DNA of 38,090 nt from an uncultured Armatimonadota bacterium (GCA_937862825.1 CALMEF010000276.1:1-38090), one strand, 5' to 3'. Positions 8,387 through 16,777 are shown, counted from the stretch's first letter. Made by a program: numbers and translations. Notes: a model not told the origin generated them from the letters alone.

Positions 8387-9054
8387 TGTACATGATTCTC
8401 GTTGGCGGCGGTAACGTTGGAATGTATCTGGCCAAGCGTCTTCTCGCTCACGAACATGAGGTGCTCTTGATCGAGCGCGACCCACGCCACGCTCAGCGAC
8501 TTGCCAGCCAACTCGGCGAAGAGAACGTCATGGTCGGTGACGGTTGTGAAATGTTGACGCAGCGGGATGCAGGGTTCGGACGCGCAGATGTCGTTGTTTC
8601 CGTAACCGGCGAAGATGAAGACAACTTGGTTGTTTGCCAGATGGCAAAGACCGTTTGGAACGTGGACCGAGTACTGGCCCGCGTAAATGACCCTTCCCAT
8701 GAAGAGGTCTTCCATCAGATCGGTGTGGATGAAACTGTGAGCGCAACCGGAATCATCTTCGCACTGATCGAGCAACAGATTTCGCCGGACGTTATCGTTC
8801 CCGTTGGAGCGCTCGCCCGCGGCAACCTTGAAGTTGTTGAGGTGGAGTTGGGCCCCCGCTCGGCGGTCGTCGGCAAAGAAGTGCGAAGCCTGGTCTTACC
8901 TCCTCAGACCAACTTGGTTTGGGTGTTGCGTGACGAACAAGGGATCGCAGTTGATGGATCGACCACTTTGCAGCAAGGCGACATGCTGGTCGCCGTGGTG
9001 CCGCGCGATCACGCTGAGGACCTGCGCGAGGTCCTGTCGCCCAGCCGACATTAG
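8386..9054 (+). CDS. TrkA-like protein with RCK_N and RCK_C domains
   Basis: A 222-residue potassium-uptake regulator. RCK_N covers residues 1-130 with the glycine motif VGGGNVG at about 6-12, the acidic residue in LLIERDP, and VSVTGEDEDNLVVCQMAK. RCK_C covers about 140-220 (VEVELGPRSAVVGKEVRSL, LQQGDMLVAVVP), the domain that usually binds a small ligand such as c-di-AMP or a cation. It starts on the last base of the preceding TrkA-like gene. The membrane partner (TrkH/KtrB type) is not nearby, so the pair must act on a transporter coded elsewhere. Placement in a run that starts with an ECF sigma/anti-sigma pair suggests a link to envelope or osmotic stress, which is inference. Confidence 0.92.
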   Translation: MYMILVGGGNVGMYLAKRLLAHEHEVLLIERDPRHAQRLASQLGEENVMVGDGCEMLTQRDAGFGRADVVVSVTGEDEDNLVVCQMAKTVWNVDRVLARVNDPSHEEVFHQIGVDETVSATGIIFALIEQQISPDVIVPVGALARGNLEVVEVELGPRSAVVGKEVRSLVLPPQTNLVWVLRDEQGIAVDGSTTLQQGDMLVAVVPRDHAEDLREVLSPSRH

Positions 9055-9059
9055 CCCTT

Positions 9060-9842
9060 GTGGCCAGAAAGCTTTTCAGTATCTTCTGGATATATCTGAA
9101 AGAATGCTTCGCGTATCCCGCGGCGAGCATCATTTGGGTTGTTGCTGACGCGCAGACCGCGATGATCCTTCCGGCAGTCTGGATGGCTGCCGGAAGTTCT
9201 TTCTTTGGCATGACGGGCAATGACATCATCGGTTACTACTTGGTCAGCATGACCCTTGCCCAGTTCATCACTTGCCATCTTATGTGGGATATTGCCTGGG
9301 ACATCAAAGAAGGATTCTTTTCGGGGCAGATCATTCGACCGGTTCCCTATTTTGGTTCTCAGGCTGCACGAAACCTATCCTGGCGCGTCGCCAAACTTGC
9401 CCTGTTTGCTCCCGTCTTTGTCGCTGTCTCGCTGGCGTACGGGCTTTCCAGCGTCCCGAGTATTGAACTCAATGTAACGTTCATTGCGGCAACGGTACTT
9501 GCCCACACTCTGAGTTACATGCTCGCGTTCGCTATGGCGATGACCGCCTTCTGGACCGTAGAATTTGTGAGCATCCTGCGCCTGTACTACCTTCCCGAGC
9601 AGTTCTTGTCTGGGCGATTAGTTCCCCTCCAATCACTTCCAGACTGGGCTGCTACTATTGCGAACGCGCTGCCCTTTCGTTGGACGAATGATTTTCCGGT
9701 ACGATTGGCCCTGGGAAAGGTGTCTGAGCACGAAGCATCGGTTGGGTTGATCATCCAAGTGTTTTGGATAGTGCTCAGCGCTGTCCTATGTAAGGTGCTG
9801 TTCGTTCGTGGCACAAGACACTATTCGGGAGTGGGCATGTGA
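9060..9842 (+). CDS. ABC-2 type transporter permease subunit
   Basis: A 260-residue integral membrane protein with about six hydrophobic segments and an amphipathic N-terminus (FSIFWIYLKECFAYPAASIIW). It resembles the COG4587/DUF990 class of ABC-2 permeases; PVPYFGSQAARN and LPFRWTNDFPVRLALG are typical blocks near the first cytoplasmic loop and before the last helix. These permeases normally come as two different permease genes plus an ATPase. Here only one is present, 5 nt after the TrkA-like gene and overlapping the next gene (histidine kinase) by 4 nt (GTGA). The partners may be elsewhere, or this copy may act alone. Substrate unknown. The start is a GTG. Confidence 0.8.
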   Translation: MARKLFSIFWIYLKECFAYPAASIIWVVADAQTAMILPAVWMAAGSSFFGMTGNDIIGYYLVSMTLAQFITCHLMWDIAWDIKEGFFSGQIIRPVPYFGSQAARNLSWRVAKLALFAPVFVAVSLAYGLSSVPSIELNVTFIAATVLAHTLSYMLAFAMAMTAFWTVEFVSILRLYYLPEQFLSGRLVPLQSLPDWAATIANALPFRWTNDFPVRLALGKVSEHEASVGLIIQVFWIVLSAVLCKVLFVRGTRHYSGVGM

Positions 9843-12800
9843 ACCTACAGTGGATCGCTGTTTTGGTTGGGTTTGCGTGCCTTTATGCAGCGACTGCGGT
9901 ATTGGGTCTCAGCTTGCTTGTTCAGCCACACGGCGTGGCGGCAGCCTGGCCAGCAAGCGGACTTATTCTTGGTTCCTTGCTGATCGCTCCGAAGAAGTTT
10001 CGTTCCGCAATTATGCTTGGCATGGTTGCTGGGAACGTTTACGCCAACATGGCCCACGGCGACAAGAACTTGCCGATTTCACTTGCCTTCAGCGGCATCA
10101 ATCTCGGCGAAGGCGTCCTTGGAGCTTGGCTTCTCGGTCGCAGCGGTAAGGAGTTTGGTCTTTTCGGCACGAACGACCTGAAACGGTTCTTTCTCTACGG
10201 TGGCTTAGTTCCACCCCTAATCGGTGGAGTTGTAGCCGGCGTGCTCGCTAGCTCAGCATTCGAAGGTGCGACGCTGGGAAACACCGCCTGGCTTTGGTTT
10301 TGCTCAGTGAGTCTGGGAACTCTAACGGTTACCCCACTGGTGCTTTGTGTGGGCAGGCGCAGTCCCCCCTTCAAACTGGACAACTTCCGCCTCGCAGAGT
10401 TTTCCATTCTAATCTCCGCAAGTACGCTTCTCGTTTGGTTTACGTTTTATCGGGACATATCGAGCCGAGTGACCATCCCTGGGTTTCTCTATGGGTCGTT
10501 TCCTATTCTCCTCTGGGCTGCGGTGCGCTTTGGAATTGCTGGAGCCTCGGCAATCTCGCTGCTCATCACCTTGGGAGCCATCCACGGCACTTGCATCAAT
10601 CTTGGAGTTTTTCAAGGGCTACCGGGTCACTTTCGCGTCGAAGCCCTTCAACTGTATTCGTTGATCGCGTTGGCGACACCCCTTGTCATTGCCTCCATTC
10701 TCGCCGATCGGGACAATGCTGAGCGGAAATTGAACCTTACTCAGTTCGCCGTTGATCATGCGTCAATCGCCGTGATATGGGTTGGTCGTGACGCAAAGAT
10801 GCGCTATGTCAATGAGGCGACTGGGCGTCTGCTCGGATACGATCCAAAAGACCTGATCGGAATGAATGTTCAAGTCTTCGACCCAACGTGGCCAACTGAT
10901 CGGTGGGACGATGTTTGGGAAATGCTGAAACGCGCCCGGCCAACAACTTTTGAACGCAAAATCCAGAGGAAAGACGGGTCCCCTCTCGACATCGAGGTTG
11001 TAACCACATTTATCACCTTCAACAATGAAGAGTTGTATGTTGCGTACGTTCGGGATATCACGGACAAGAAGAGTACAGAAGAGGCCCTCGTTGCGAGTGA
11101 GAACCAAGCAAGGCTCCTTTTCGAGGAGGCATCAGACGGAATCTTTGTCGCTGACCCCAACGGCAACTACATCGATGTCAACCGAAGCGGTTGCCGGCTG
11201 CTTGGTTATTCTCGGGAAGAAATCCTTGCGAAGTCCATTTCATCGTTGATCGCCCCCGAAGAAATCGACTCTCGACCATTGCAACTCGATGCCCTCAGGG
11301 AAGGCGGCTCGCTACTGTCCTATCGAACCATGCTACACAAAGACGGGTCACGAGTTCCGGTAGAGATCAGCGCCAAGCGCCTTCCGAACGGCAACTTTCA
11401 GGGCATTGTCCGCAACATCGCCGAGCGCTTGCGGGCAGAAAATGCGATTCGCGAGTCTTTAGCCCTCACTCAGAGAGTCGTCGAATCGTTGCCTTGCGGT
11501 GTGTTTCGCATCAGCCAGGAGGGGATTATTCAGTTTGCAAACAATGTCGCGGCTGAGTTTGTTCGCTCCACCCCAGATGAACTGAATGGCAAGTCGGTCG
11601 GAGACCTCAAGATCGTTGTTTTGGATGACGCTGGTTCGACGTATTCGGATACCAAGGCCATCCTCCAAGGTGTGATCACTTCGCACTCCTTGAGGTCGCC
11701 TGTCCTGCTTGGCGGACTCTTTTCGGACGGGACTACCCAGTGGGCACTCACTTCGGCGACACCCTTTGAAAATCCATTCACGGGACAACTCGAAGGGTAC
11801 ATGATCGCCTTCGTTGACGTCACACGCCAACGAGAGAGCGAGCAGGCACTTCGAACTTCGGAAGCCCGTCTGCGGCTACTCGTGGAAAACCTGCCGATAC
11901 TGTTCTGGACGACAGACCACGAAGGAAATGTCACCTCTATGACTGGCCGGCTCCTAATGGCGAACCACAAGCCAAGCATTTCAGCAGTGTTTGGTCCTGA
12001 GAACGCAGATCGGGTGCGCGAAACCTCCGTTCAGAGTCTTAAGTTGGGCTTACAAGCCTTGGACTTGGATGTAGGTGATCGAGTCTGGTCTTTGCGAATT
12101 GAGCCGTTTTCATTGAACGAACTGGACATTGATGGCACCGTAGGACTCGCATTCGACATCACGGAGAGAAAGGAGGCTGAACGGGCAATGCAATCGCTGA
12201 ACACAGAGTTGGAGAGACGCGTTGCTGACCGGACCGGTGAGTTAGCTCAAACGGTGCGCGATCTTGAGTCCTTTACCTATTCGGTGTCCCATGATCTGCG
12301 TGCACCGTTACGTGCAGTTGCCGGCTACGCGCACATACTACGGGAGGATTACCCCGAATCACTGCCAACTGATGCAAGAGACTTCCTGGCCCGGATCGAA
12401 GCCAATGCGAAGCGCATGGGCACCCTAATTGACGACCTACTTCGACTATCGAGGTCCGGAAGACAACCAATTGAGAAACGCTCAGTGGACACGGGAGAAC
12501 TTGTTGCTGGGTTACTTCGCGATCGAGGCGAAGAGTGGTCCGGCACAAGTTTCGCTGTGGGCACATTGCCGTCCGTGTATGGTGACGTCGCACTGCTTCG
12601 ACAAGTTTTCTCCAACTTGCTTGAGAATGCTGTCAAGTTCTCCCGCCATGCAGATTCACCGGAGGTCAGCGTGAACTACGCCAACGGCGCTTTTGTTGTT
12701 TCGGACAATGGGACAGGATTCGACATGGCTTATCAAGACAAGTTGTTCGGCGTGTTTAGTCGCCTACACTCTCAAGAAGAGTTTGAGGGAAGCGGAGTTG

Positions 12801-12904
12801 GCCTGGCAATTGTTCAACGAATTATCCAGCGACACGGAGGCCGCGTGTGGCTTGAAAGCGAACCTGGAAAGGGTACAAAAGCCTTCTTCACGATTCCAGA
12901 TTAG
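9839..12904 (+). CDS. MASE1-PAS4 sensor histidine kinase
   Basis: A 1021-residue membrane sensor kinase. Residues 1 to about 290 form a MASE1 integral-membrane sensor (FACLYAATAVLGLSLL, GVAAAWPASGLILGSLLI, then six or so further helices). Four PAS-type segments follow: about 300-410, 420-540, 545-660 and 670-790, two of them ending in typical PAC tails (YVAYVRDITDKK, GIVRNIAERLRAE). A short coiled linker (LNTELERRVADRTGEL) leads to HisKA with phospho-acceptor His818 in SVSHDLRAPLRA, the type seen in phytochrome-like kinases. The catalytic domain has NLLENAVKF (N box), VSDNGTGFD (G1) and GSGVGLAIVQ (G2). No receiver domain is fused and no response regulator gene is adjacent, so it is an orphan. 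It overlaps the ABC permease by 4 nt and converges on galE with a 4-nt overlap. Signal unknown. Confidence 0.95.
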   Translation: MNLQWIAVLVGFACLYAATAVLGLSLLVQPHGVAAAWPASGLILGSLLIAPKKFRSAIMLGMVAGNVYANMAHGDKNLPISLAFSGINLGEGVLGAWLLGRSGKEFGLFGTNDLKRFFLYGGLVPPLIGGVVAGVLASSAFEGATLGNTAWLWFCSVSLGTLTVTPLVLCVGRRSPPFKLDNFRLAEFSILISASTLLVWFTFYRDISSRVTIPGFLYGSFPILLWAAVRFGIAGASAISLLITLGAIHGTCINLGVFQGLPGHFRVEALQLYSLIALATPLVIASILADRDNAERKLNLTQFAVDHASIAVIWVGRDAKMRYVNEATGRLLGYDPKDLIGMNVQVFDPTWPTDRWDDVWEMLKRARPTTFERKIQRKDGSPLDIEVVTTFITFNNEELYVAYVRDITDKKSTEEALVASENQARLLFEEASDGIFVADPNGNYIDVNRSGCRLLGYSREEILAKSISSLIAPEEIDSRPLQLDALREGGSLLSYRTMLHKDGSRVPVEISAKRLPNGNFQGIVRNIAERLRAENAIRESLALTQRVVESLPCGVFRISQEGIIQFANNVAAEFVRSTPDELNGKSVGDLKIVVLDDAGSTYSDTKAILQGVITSHSLRSPVLLGGLFSDGTTQWALTSATPFENPFTGQLEGYMIAFVDVTRQRESEQALRTSEARLRLLVENLPILFWTTDHEGNVTSMTGRLLMANHKPSISAVFGPENADRVRETSVQSLKLGLQALDLDVGDRVWSLRIEPFSLNELDIDGTVGLAFDITERKEAERAMQSLNTELERRVADRTGELAQTVRDLESFTYSVSHDLRAPLRAVAGYAHILREDYPESLPTDARDFLARIEANAKRMGTLIDDLLRLSRSGRQPIEKRSVDTGELVAGLLRDRGEEWSGTSFAVGTLPSVYGDVALLRQVFSNLLENAVKFSRHADSPEVSVNYANGAFVVSDNGTGFDMAYQDKLFGVFSRLHSQEEFEGSGVGLAIVQRIIQRHGGRVWLESEPGKGTKAFFTIPD

Positions 12905-13881
12905 GCGTAACCACTGGGGTGGGCTTGGTGCCAGTTCCATGCGTCTGCGACAATGCGCTCAAGGTTATCAAAAACAGGTTCCCAACCCAATTCTTCGCGA
13001 ATCCGCTTGCTGCTCGCAATCAACTGCGCAGGATCGCCTGGTCGTCGGTCCGAATCTTCATAGGGAACGGTCAAACCCGTCACTCGGGAAACAGTCTCGA
13101 TAACCTCTCGAACGCTAAAGCCTGTCCCAGATCCCAAGTTGAACTGGCGGGTGCTTCCGTTATCAAGTAGGTGGCTCACTGCAAGCAAATGAGCGTTAGC
13201 CAAGTCAACGACATGGATGTAATCTCTGATACATGTCCCGTCTGGCGTGGGATAATCGGTTCCAAACACCTTCAACGCGCCCCGTTGCCCGGCGGCCGCT
13301 TTAATCGCGAGCGGAATCAAGTGCTCCTCAACTCGATGCGCCTCACCGATTGTTCCGTCAGGTTGGGCACCGGAAGCATTGAAGTATCGGAGACAAACTG
13401 ACCTGATGCCGTAAGCACTCTCGAAACTTGGCAACATTCGTTCGACCAAATATTTGCTTTCGCCGTAGGGACTCGTTGGTCGCTTTGGGTGCTCTTCGTC
13501 AATGGGCACGTACTCTGGCTCTCCGTACACGGCAGCGGTGGAACTGAACACAAACGAAGTCACTTCATTTTGTGCCATTGCCGTCAGCAAGTTCACGACG
13601 CCGGACGTGTTGTTCAGAAAGTACTTCGCAGGTTGACGTACACTCTCGCCAACGCTGATATACGCTCCGAAGTGCATCACGAGGGATGGTTTGACATCCT
13701 TGATCACACTTACAACATCTTCGGCTTTTCTAAGGTCGCCGACAACAAGTTCGCTGGGACCCAATGCCTCCTTGAATCCTTCTTCGAGGTTGTCAAAGAC
13801 CACATGGGCAATACCCTGATCTCTCAGGGCACGACAAACGTGAGAGCCAATGTATCCTGCTCCGCCAACAACAAGAATCAT
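12901..13881 (-). CDS. galE: UDP-glucose 4-epimerase
   Basis: A 326-residue short-chain dehydrogenase/reductase of the extended type. It interconverts UDP-glucose and UDP-galactose in the cytoplasm, supplying galactose for surface polysaccharide. The NAD-binding motif GGAGYIGSH is at residues 6-14. The catalytic set is present: S113/S114-T115 in FSSTAAVYGEP and the Y139-GES-K143 pair. CLRYFNASGA and CIRDYIHVVDLA are GalE-specific blocks. Length is close to the usual 330-340. It lies 7 nt after the Spy-like gene, so the two are probably co-transcribed. AAGGG lies 3 nt before the start codon. Confidence 0.96.
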   Translation of the reverse strand: MILVVGGAGYIGSHVCRALRDQGIAHVVFDNLEEGFKEALGPSELVVGDLRKAEDVVSVIKDVKPSLVMHFGAYISVGESVRQPAKYFLNNTSGVVNLLTAMAQNEVTSFVFSSTAAVYGEPEYVPIDEEHPKRPTSPYGESKYLVERMLPSFESAYGIRSVCLRYFNASGAQPDGTIGEAHRVEEHLIPLAIKAAAGQRGALKVFGTDYPTPDGTCIRDYIHVVDLANAHLLAVSHLLDNGSTRQFNLGSGTGFSVREVIETVSRVTGLTVPYEDSDRRPGDPAQLIASSKRIREELGWEPVFDNLERIVADAWNWHQAHPSGYA

Positions 13882-13887
13882 TGACCC

Positions 13888-14586
13888 TTAGAGTTTCTGC
13901 CAACGCGAGGTGAACGGGAACGGCTTACCCTGGATGGACTTCCACTTTGAAACTTGAGCCGCAGACAGAACCTGTGTGAACGCATAGGTTTCGGCTTCCT
14001 TGCGAAACTTATCATAGATCATGTCGTGCTTCTCGATCGCCGCCTTGATCTTCTGCTCACGCTTCGGATCATTCTTGTCAATCTTCGGCTGAGGGTCCTT
14101 CTTGGCGACTGCTCGAGCACGCTTGAAAATCTCATCCCACTTCGTCACGATCTTCTTATCCTGAGCCGGAGTGAGGCCAATCGCTTTTGCTGCGGGTGCA
14201 GACCGCAATGACAGGATTCCAATCGCCTGATAAGAAATCTCAGTCAAGCGGGCCTTCTGAGGTGCAGTGAGCATCCCAATGACCTTCTGATCCTTAGCCA
14301 ACTGAGCCTTTCTCAGTTCTTCCATTGGGAGATTCTTGATCTCACGAGCCAACTCCGCCTTGATCTTTTTCGTCTGGGCAGGATTGCACTTCAGTTCCTT
14401 GATGATGTTGTCAAATCCAAGGAGCCTTGCTCGGGGGACGATCGGAGGCGTCAGGCCAGGCGGGTACTTGCTCTTGGGCACTTGGATGCCCTTGTTTGAA
14501 ACCGGCGCATTTGGTCGTCCTTGAGAGACCACCAATGCGGCCAAACCAATCAACGGCAAAATGGCAACAAGACGCTTCATAACCAT
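13888..14586 (-). CDS. Secreted helical Spy/CpxP-like protein
   Basis: A 232-residue protein with a signal peptide (MKRLVAILPLIGLAALVVSQG). The mature part is rich in Lys, Ala and Gln and strongly helical. It carries several LTxxQ-like turns (LTAPQKARL, LTPAQDKKI, LSAAQVSKWK), the hallmark of the Spy/CpxP group of periplasmic proteins. In enterobacteria those act as chaperones or dampen the Cpx response; here only the motif is seen, so the role is a guess. GGAG stands 8 nt before the first ATG; a second ATG two codons later is also possible. It is upstream of galE by 7 nt. Confidence 0.7.
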   Translation of the reverse strand: MVMKRLVAILPLIGLAALVVSQGRPNAPVSNKGIQVPKSKYPPGLTPPIVPRARLLGFDNIIKELKCNPAQTKKIKAELAREIKNLPMEELRKAQLAKDQKVIGMLTAPQKARLTEISYQAIGILSLRSAPAAKAIGLTPAQDKKIVTKWDEIFKRARAVAKKDPQPKIDKNDPKREQKIKAAIEKHDMIYDKFRKEAETYAFTQVLSAAQVSKWKSIQGKPFPFTSRWQKL

Positions 14587-14785
14587 AGATGCTACTCCAA
14601 CAGGACGTCTAGAAGACGAGATTGTTCAACGCTTCGATTTACGGCGTAGGTTCCAGATTCAAAACGAACTCACTGAAACCTGGTACGCCATTTGCCATAA
14701 TTGATCACGTCTATCGTTCACGGGGCGGCATGCCGTGACTTTGTTTCGGCAACCGCACCATTTTCGTAGAGGAGGAAATGAACTT

Positions 14786-16159
14786 ATGAAAACCCCAAAA
14801 AGGTACATCGCCAAGGTGCTCGCCGGGGTGGCAGTGTTGGCTACCGTGGCTTCTTCGCAAGCTGCGATCCGCGACACCGTCACTTTCAACGGCTGGGAGT
14901 GCACCCAGACCACCAACCCAAACGAAGGAACCCTTCGATCCCACTCGTTCCCTAACTCGGGCTACACCCTGGGCAAGATCACCTGGAGCGGCACGATTAC
15001 GAAGATTAACCCTGCGGAAAACGCAGACTGGCTTCTTGAGAACCTGATTCTAGTCAAAACTCCGACCGGTGCCTGTGCGGTTATGCCGCTGGGGACCGTG
15101 ACTGGCTATACGTCGCCAGCGGCCATTTCAGGAGACTTCAACATTGACATCGGCGCAACAACGCCGTTCGCTGCTCCATGGGAGTTTCGCTATTTCAACA
15201 CTTACGACGACGGCGACGAAGGGCTTGCTGATGCGAGCATTGACATCACCATCAACCTAACCGACGAAGTGCCAACAATCACGCCTCCGTCTGCCGAAGA
15301 CCTCGGTGAGATCGGCGATCCGGGCACCACGGTGAACCGAACGCTGGATGCAAATCAAATCAAATGGTTCAAGTTCAGCATTTCTGAAATGACCGGAGCG
15401 AAGTTCTTTGATATTGCGACCTTCGGATCAGACATGGATACGGAAATCGGCGTTTACGACAAATGGGGCAACTTGATCGCGAACGACGATGATGGAGGAA
15501 CCGGTCTTGACAGCCTTCTTTCATTTGGTTCAGCATCCGCTGGACATGGAGGAAATGGCGACCTTTGCTATGCGGGCGAATACTACCTTGCGGTCGGTAA
15601 CTGGGACATGGAGTTTGGAGGCAACTTCGGGGTCACAGGTGGCGGCCCAGAAGGAGGAGCCTTGGTCGTAGCCTTCACCACCGATATCGGTGGCGGCGGT
15701 GGCGGCGGCGGGACCTTTGTGAACCCCTCAACTTACACTGTGCTTGAAGGAAGCGAGTTCAACGGGAACCTGCAGTCGCTCTTCACAAGCGACGACAACG
15801 CACTATGCCTTTTCAATGATGAGATCACCATGGGTTGCGCGGTCGAGTTTCGAGGAAGTGTCTTCCAATCGTTCTCAACGCTCACCTACATCGTCGAATC
15901 CAGCGTCACCCGCCCTGGACTTTCGGTTGGCATCTCATTGTTCAACTTTATGACGAACTCCTACAATTTCGTCGACGGAGCAGTAGCCACGACAACCGAT
16001 ACGACCCGCGAAGTTGTTATCTCGAGCAACGTTAGCCGGTTCACCAATGAAAACGGAGACCTCCGGTCAAGAGTTTCTTGGCTACCGATCAATGACGAGG
16101 ATCCCGCCCAAGATGGTTGGCTCCACTGTGTTGATCGAGCGGTCTGGAAAGTCCAATAA
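14786..16159 (+). CDS. Secreted protein with PPC-like domain and shared C-terminal domain
   Basis: A 457-residue exported protein. The start at 14786 has GAGGAGG 10 nt upstream and is followed by a signal peptide (RYIAKVLAGVAVLATVASSQA). Residues 30-160 are a beta-rich domain of no known family. About 170-300 resembles the bacterial pre-peptidase C-terminal (PPC) fold: WFKFSI, FDIATFGSDMDTEIGVYD, GEYYLAVGNW. A run of eight glycines near 305 acts as a linker. The last 140 residues form a domain also found at the end of the protein at 526-2871, with LFND, RPGL, PINDEDPAQDGWL and a final DxxxW-V in common order. The gene stands alone with its own terminator. Probably extracellular; function unknown. 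Confidence 0.85.
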   Translation: MKTPKRYIAKVLAGVAVLATVASSQAAIRDTVTFNGWECTQTTNPNEGTLRSHSFPNSGYTLGKITWSGTITKINPAENADWLLENLILVKTPTGACAVMPLGTVTGYTSPAAISGDFNIDIGATTPFAAPWEFRYFNTYDDGDEGLADASIDITINLTDEVPTITPPSAEDLGEIGDPGTTVNRTLDANQIKWFKFSISEMTGAKFFDIATFGSDMDTEIGVYDKWGNLIANDDDGGTGLDSLLSFGSASAGHGGNGDLCYAGEYYLAVGNWDMEFGGNFGVTGGGPEGGALVVAFTTDIGGGGGGGGTFVNPSTYTVLEGSEFNGNLQSLFTSDDNALCLFNDEITMGCAVEFRGSVFQSFSTLTYIVESSVTRPGLSVGISLFNFMTNSYNFVDGAVATTTDTTREVVISSNVSRFTNENGDLRSRVSWLPINDEDPAQDGWLHCVDRAVWKVQ

Positions 16160-16198
16160 CTGACGTCGTTCTTGGATTAGTACAAGGACGAAAAGCAT

Positions 16199-16230
16199 GA
16201 AGAGCGCCCTACAAATGGGCGCTCTTCTTT
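16199..16230 (+). terminator. Strong rho-independent terminator
   Basis: A perfect 11-bp stem (GAAGAGCGCCC with GGGCGCTCTTC) closes a 7-nt loop TACAAAT and is followed by TTTATTT. It ends the transcript of the secreted protein gene. The stem is symmetric enough that it could also stop a leftward transcript, though the T run there is poorer. Confidence 0.92.
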
Positions 16231-16238
16231 ATTTGGAG

Positions 16239-16309
16239 CCAGGGAGGGTCGGTTCATAACCGACTTCCCGCCTAGGAGCGGTCAGGGCTAAAACCCACGA
16301 CCTCCCTGG
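16239..16309. ncRNA. Cloverleaf-like structured element, candidate RNA
   Basis: A perfect 9-bp outer stem (CCAGGGAGG at 16239-16247 with CCTCCCTGG at 16301-16309) encloses three further hairpins: GTCGGTT-CAT-AACCGAC (16248-16264), CCGC-CTAGGA-GCGG (16268-16281) and GGG-CTAAAA-CCC (16285-16296). The 5' arm can also extend the first hairpin by pairing with CTTCCC, so two folds compete. It is not a tRNA on either strand: loop sizes and T-loop sequence do not fit. It matches no riboswitch I know. The strand is undecided. Confidence 0.35.
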
Positions 16310-16356
16310 GCTAAAGGTTCAGAATTTGTCATCTATTACACCACCTCCTAACTATG

Positions 16357-16376
16357 GGATGTCACATATGACGTCC
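16357..16376. promoter_or_regulatory. Dyad, possible operator
   Basis: GGATGTCA-CATA-TGACGTCC is an inverted repeat with one mismatch. The core TGTCA-N4-TGACG looks like a dimeric repressor or CRP/FNR-family half-site pair. It is about 80 bases upstream of the zinc-ribbon gene. It could also be an RNA hairpin. Confidence 0.3.
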
Positions 16377-16454
16377 GAGCCTCAGTGAAAAGTTCCACGA
16401 ACAACCTAAGGAAGAGGCCCTGAAAGACCGAAACTTTGCTTGGTTTTCACTGAA

Positions 16455-16742
16455 ATGCCTTCCCGTCCACTGTTCAAGACTCGACTCCAACGCGACATCG
16501 CCCTGAAAGACCTCAAAGTCTGTCCACTTTGCGGCTCATTGAACGCGTCGCGAAACAAAGAATGTCACGTTTGTGCCTGGCACGGATCGTTTGAAAAGGA
16601 CCCGCATTTGGTTGAAGAAGCACTGAACAGCCTTGTCGACCAGTCCCCGCAACTCCTGCAACTGGTCAACACCAAACAATCCTTAAATATCAGGCAAAGA
16701 ATCCTGTCTTGGTTTCGAAAGCGGTTGGATATCTGGGCATAA
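16455..16742 (+). CDS. Small zinc-ribbon protein
   Basis: A 95-residue protein of unknown function. Four cysteines in the order CPLC-(12 residues)-CHVC (about residues 28-45) form a typical zinc ribbon, and the tail is helical and basic (IRQRILSWFRKRLDIW), possibly peripheral to the membrane. The start is uncertain: ATG at 16455 is used, but a TTG at 16440 in frame adds five residues, and neither has a good Shine-Dalgarno. It ends 35 nt before dnaB on the same strand. Confidence 0.65.
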   Translation: MPSRPLFKTRLQRDIALKDLKVCPLCGSLNASRNKECHVCAWHGSFEKDPHLVEEALNSLVDQSPQLLQLVNTKQSLNIRQRILSWFRKRLDIWA

Positions 16743-16762
16743 CCTGCGGACAATGCGTCGCG

Positions 16763-16768
16763 TAAAAT
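16763..16768 (+). promoter_or_regulatory. -10-like hexamer upstream of dnaB
   Basis: TAAAAT lies 9 nt before the dnaB ATG, and no Shine-Dalgarno is present between them. A nearly leaderless dnaB transcript would result. No clear -35. Confidence 0.35.
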
Positions 16769-16777
16769 TGGGTTTCC

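Larger units (their letters stand above)
16231..16454. other. Intergenic region with structured element
   Basis: There are 224 bases between the terminator of the secreted protein gene and the zinc-ribbon gene. I see a cloverleaf-like set of inverted repeats (16239-16309), a dyad (16357-16376), and on the minus strand a strong ribosome-binding-like sequence followed by a very short open frame. No longer coding region is supported. Confidence 0.5.

Noticed and set aside
16239-16309. Cloverleaf read as a tRNA or tRNA remnant
   Set aside because: The outer stem is 9 bp, the middle hairpin has a 4-bp stem with a 6-nt loop, and no TTCRANY loop or CCA end is present in the right place.
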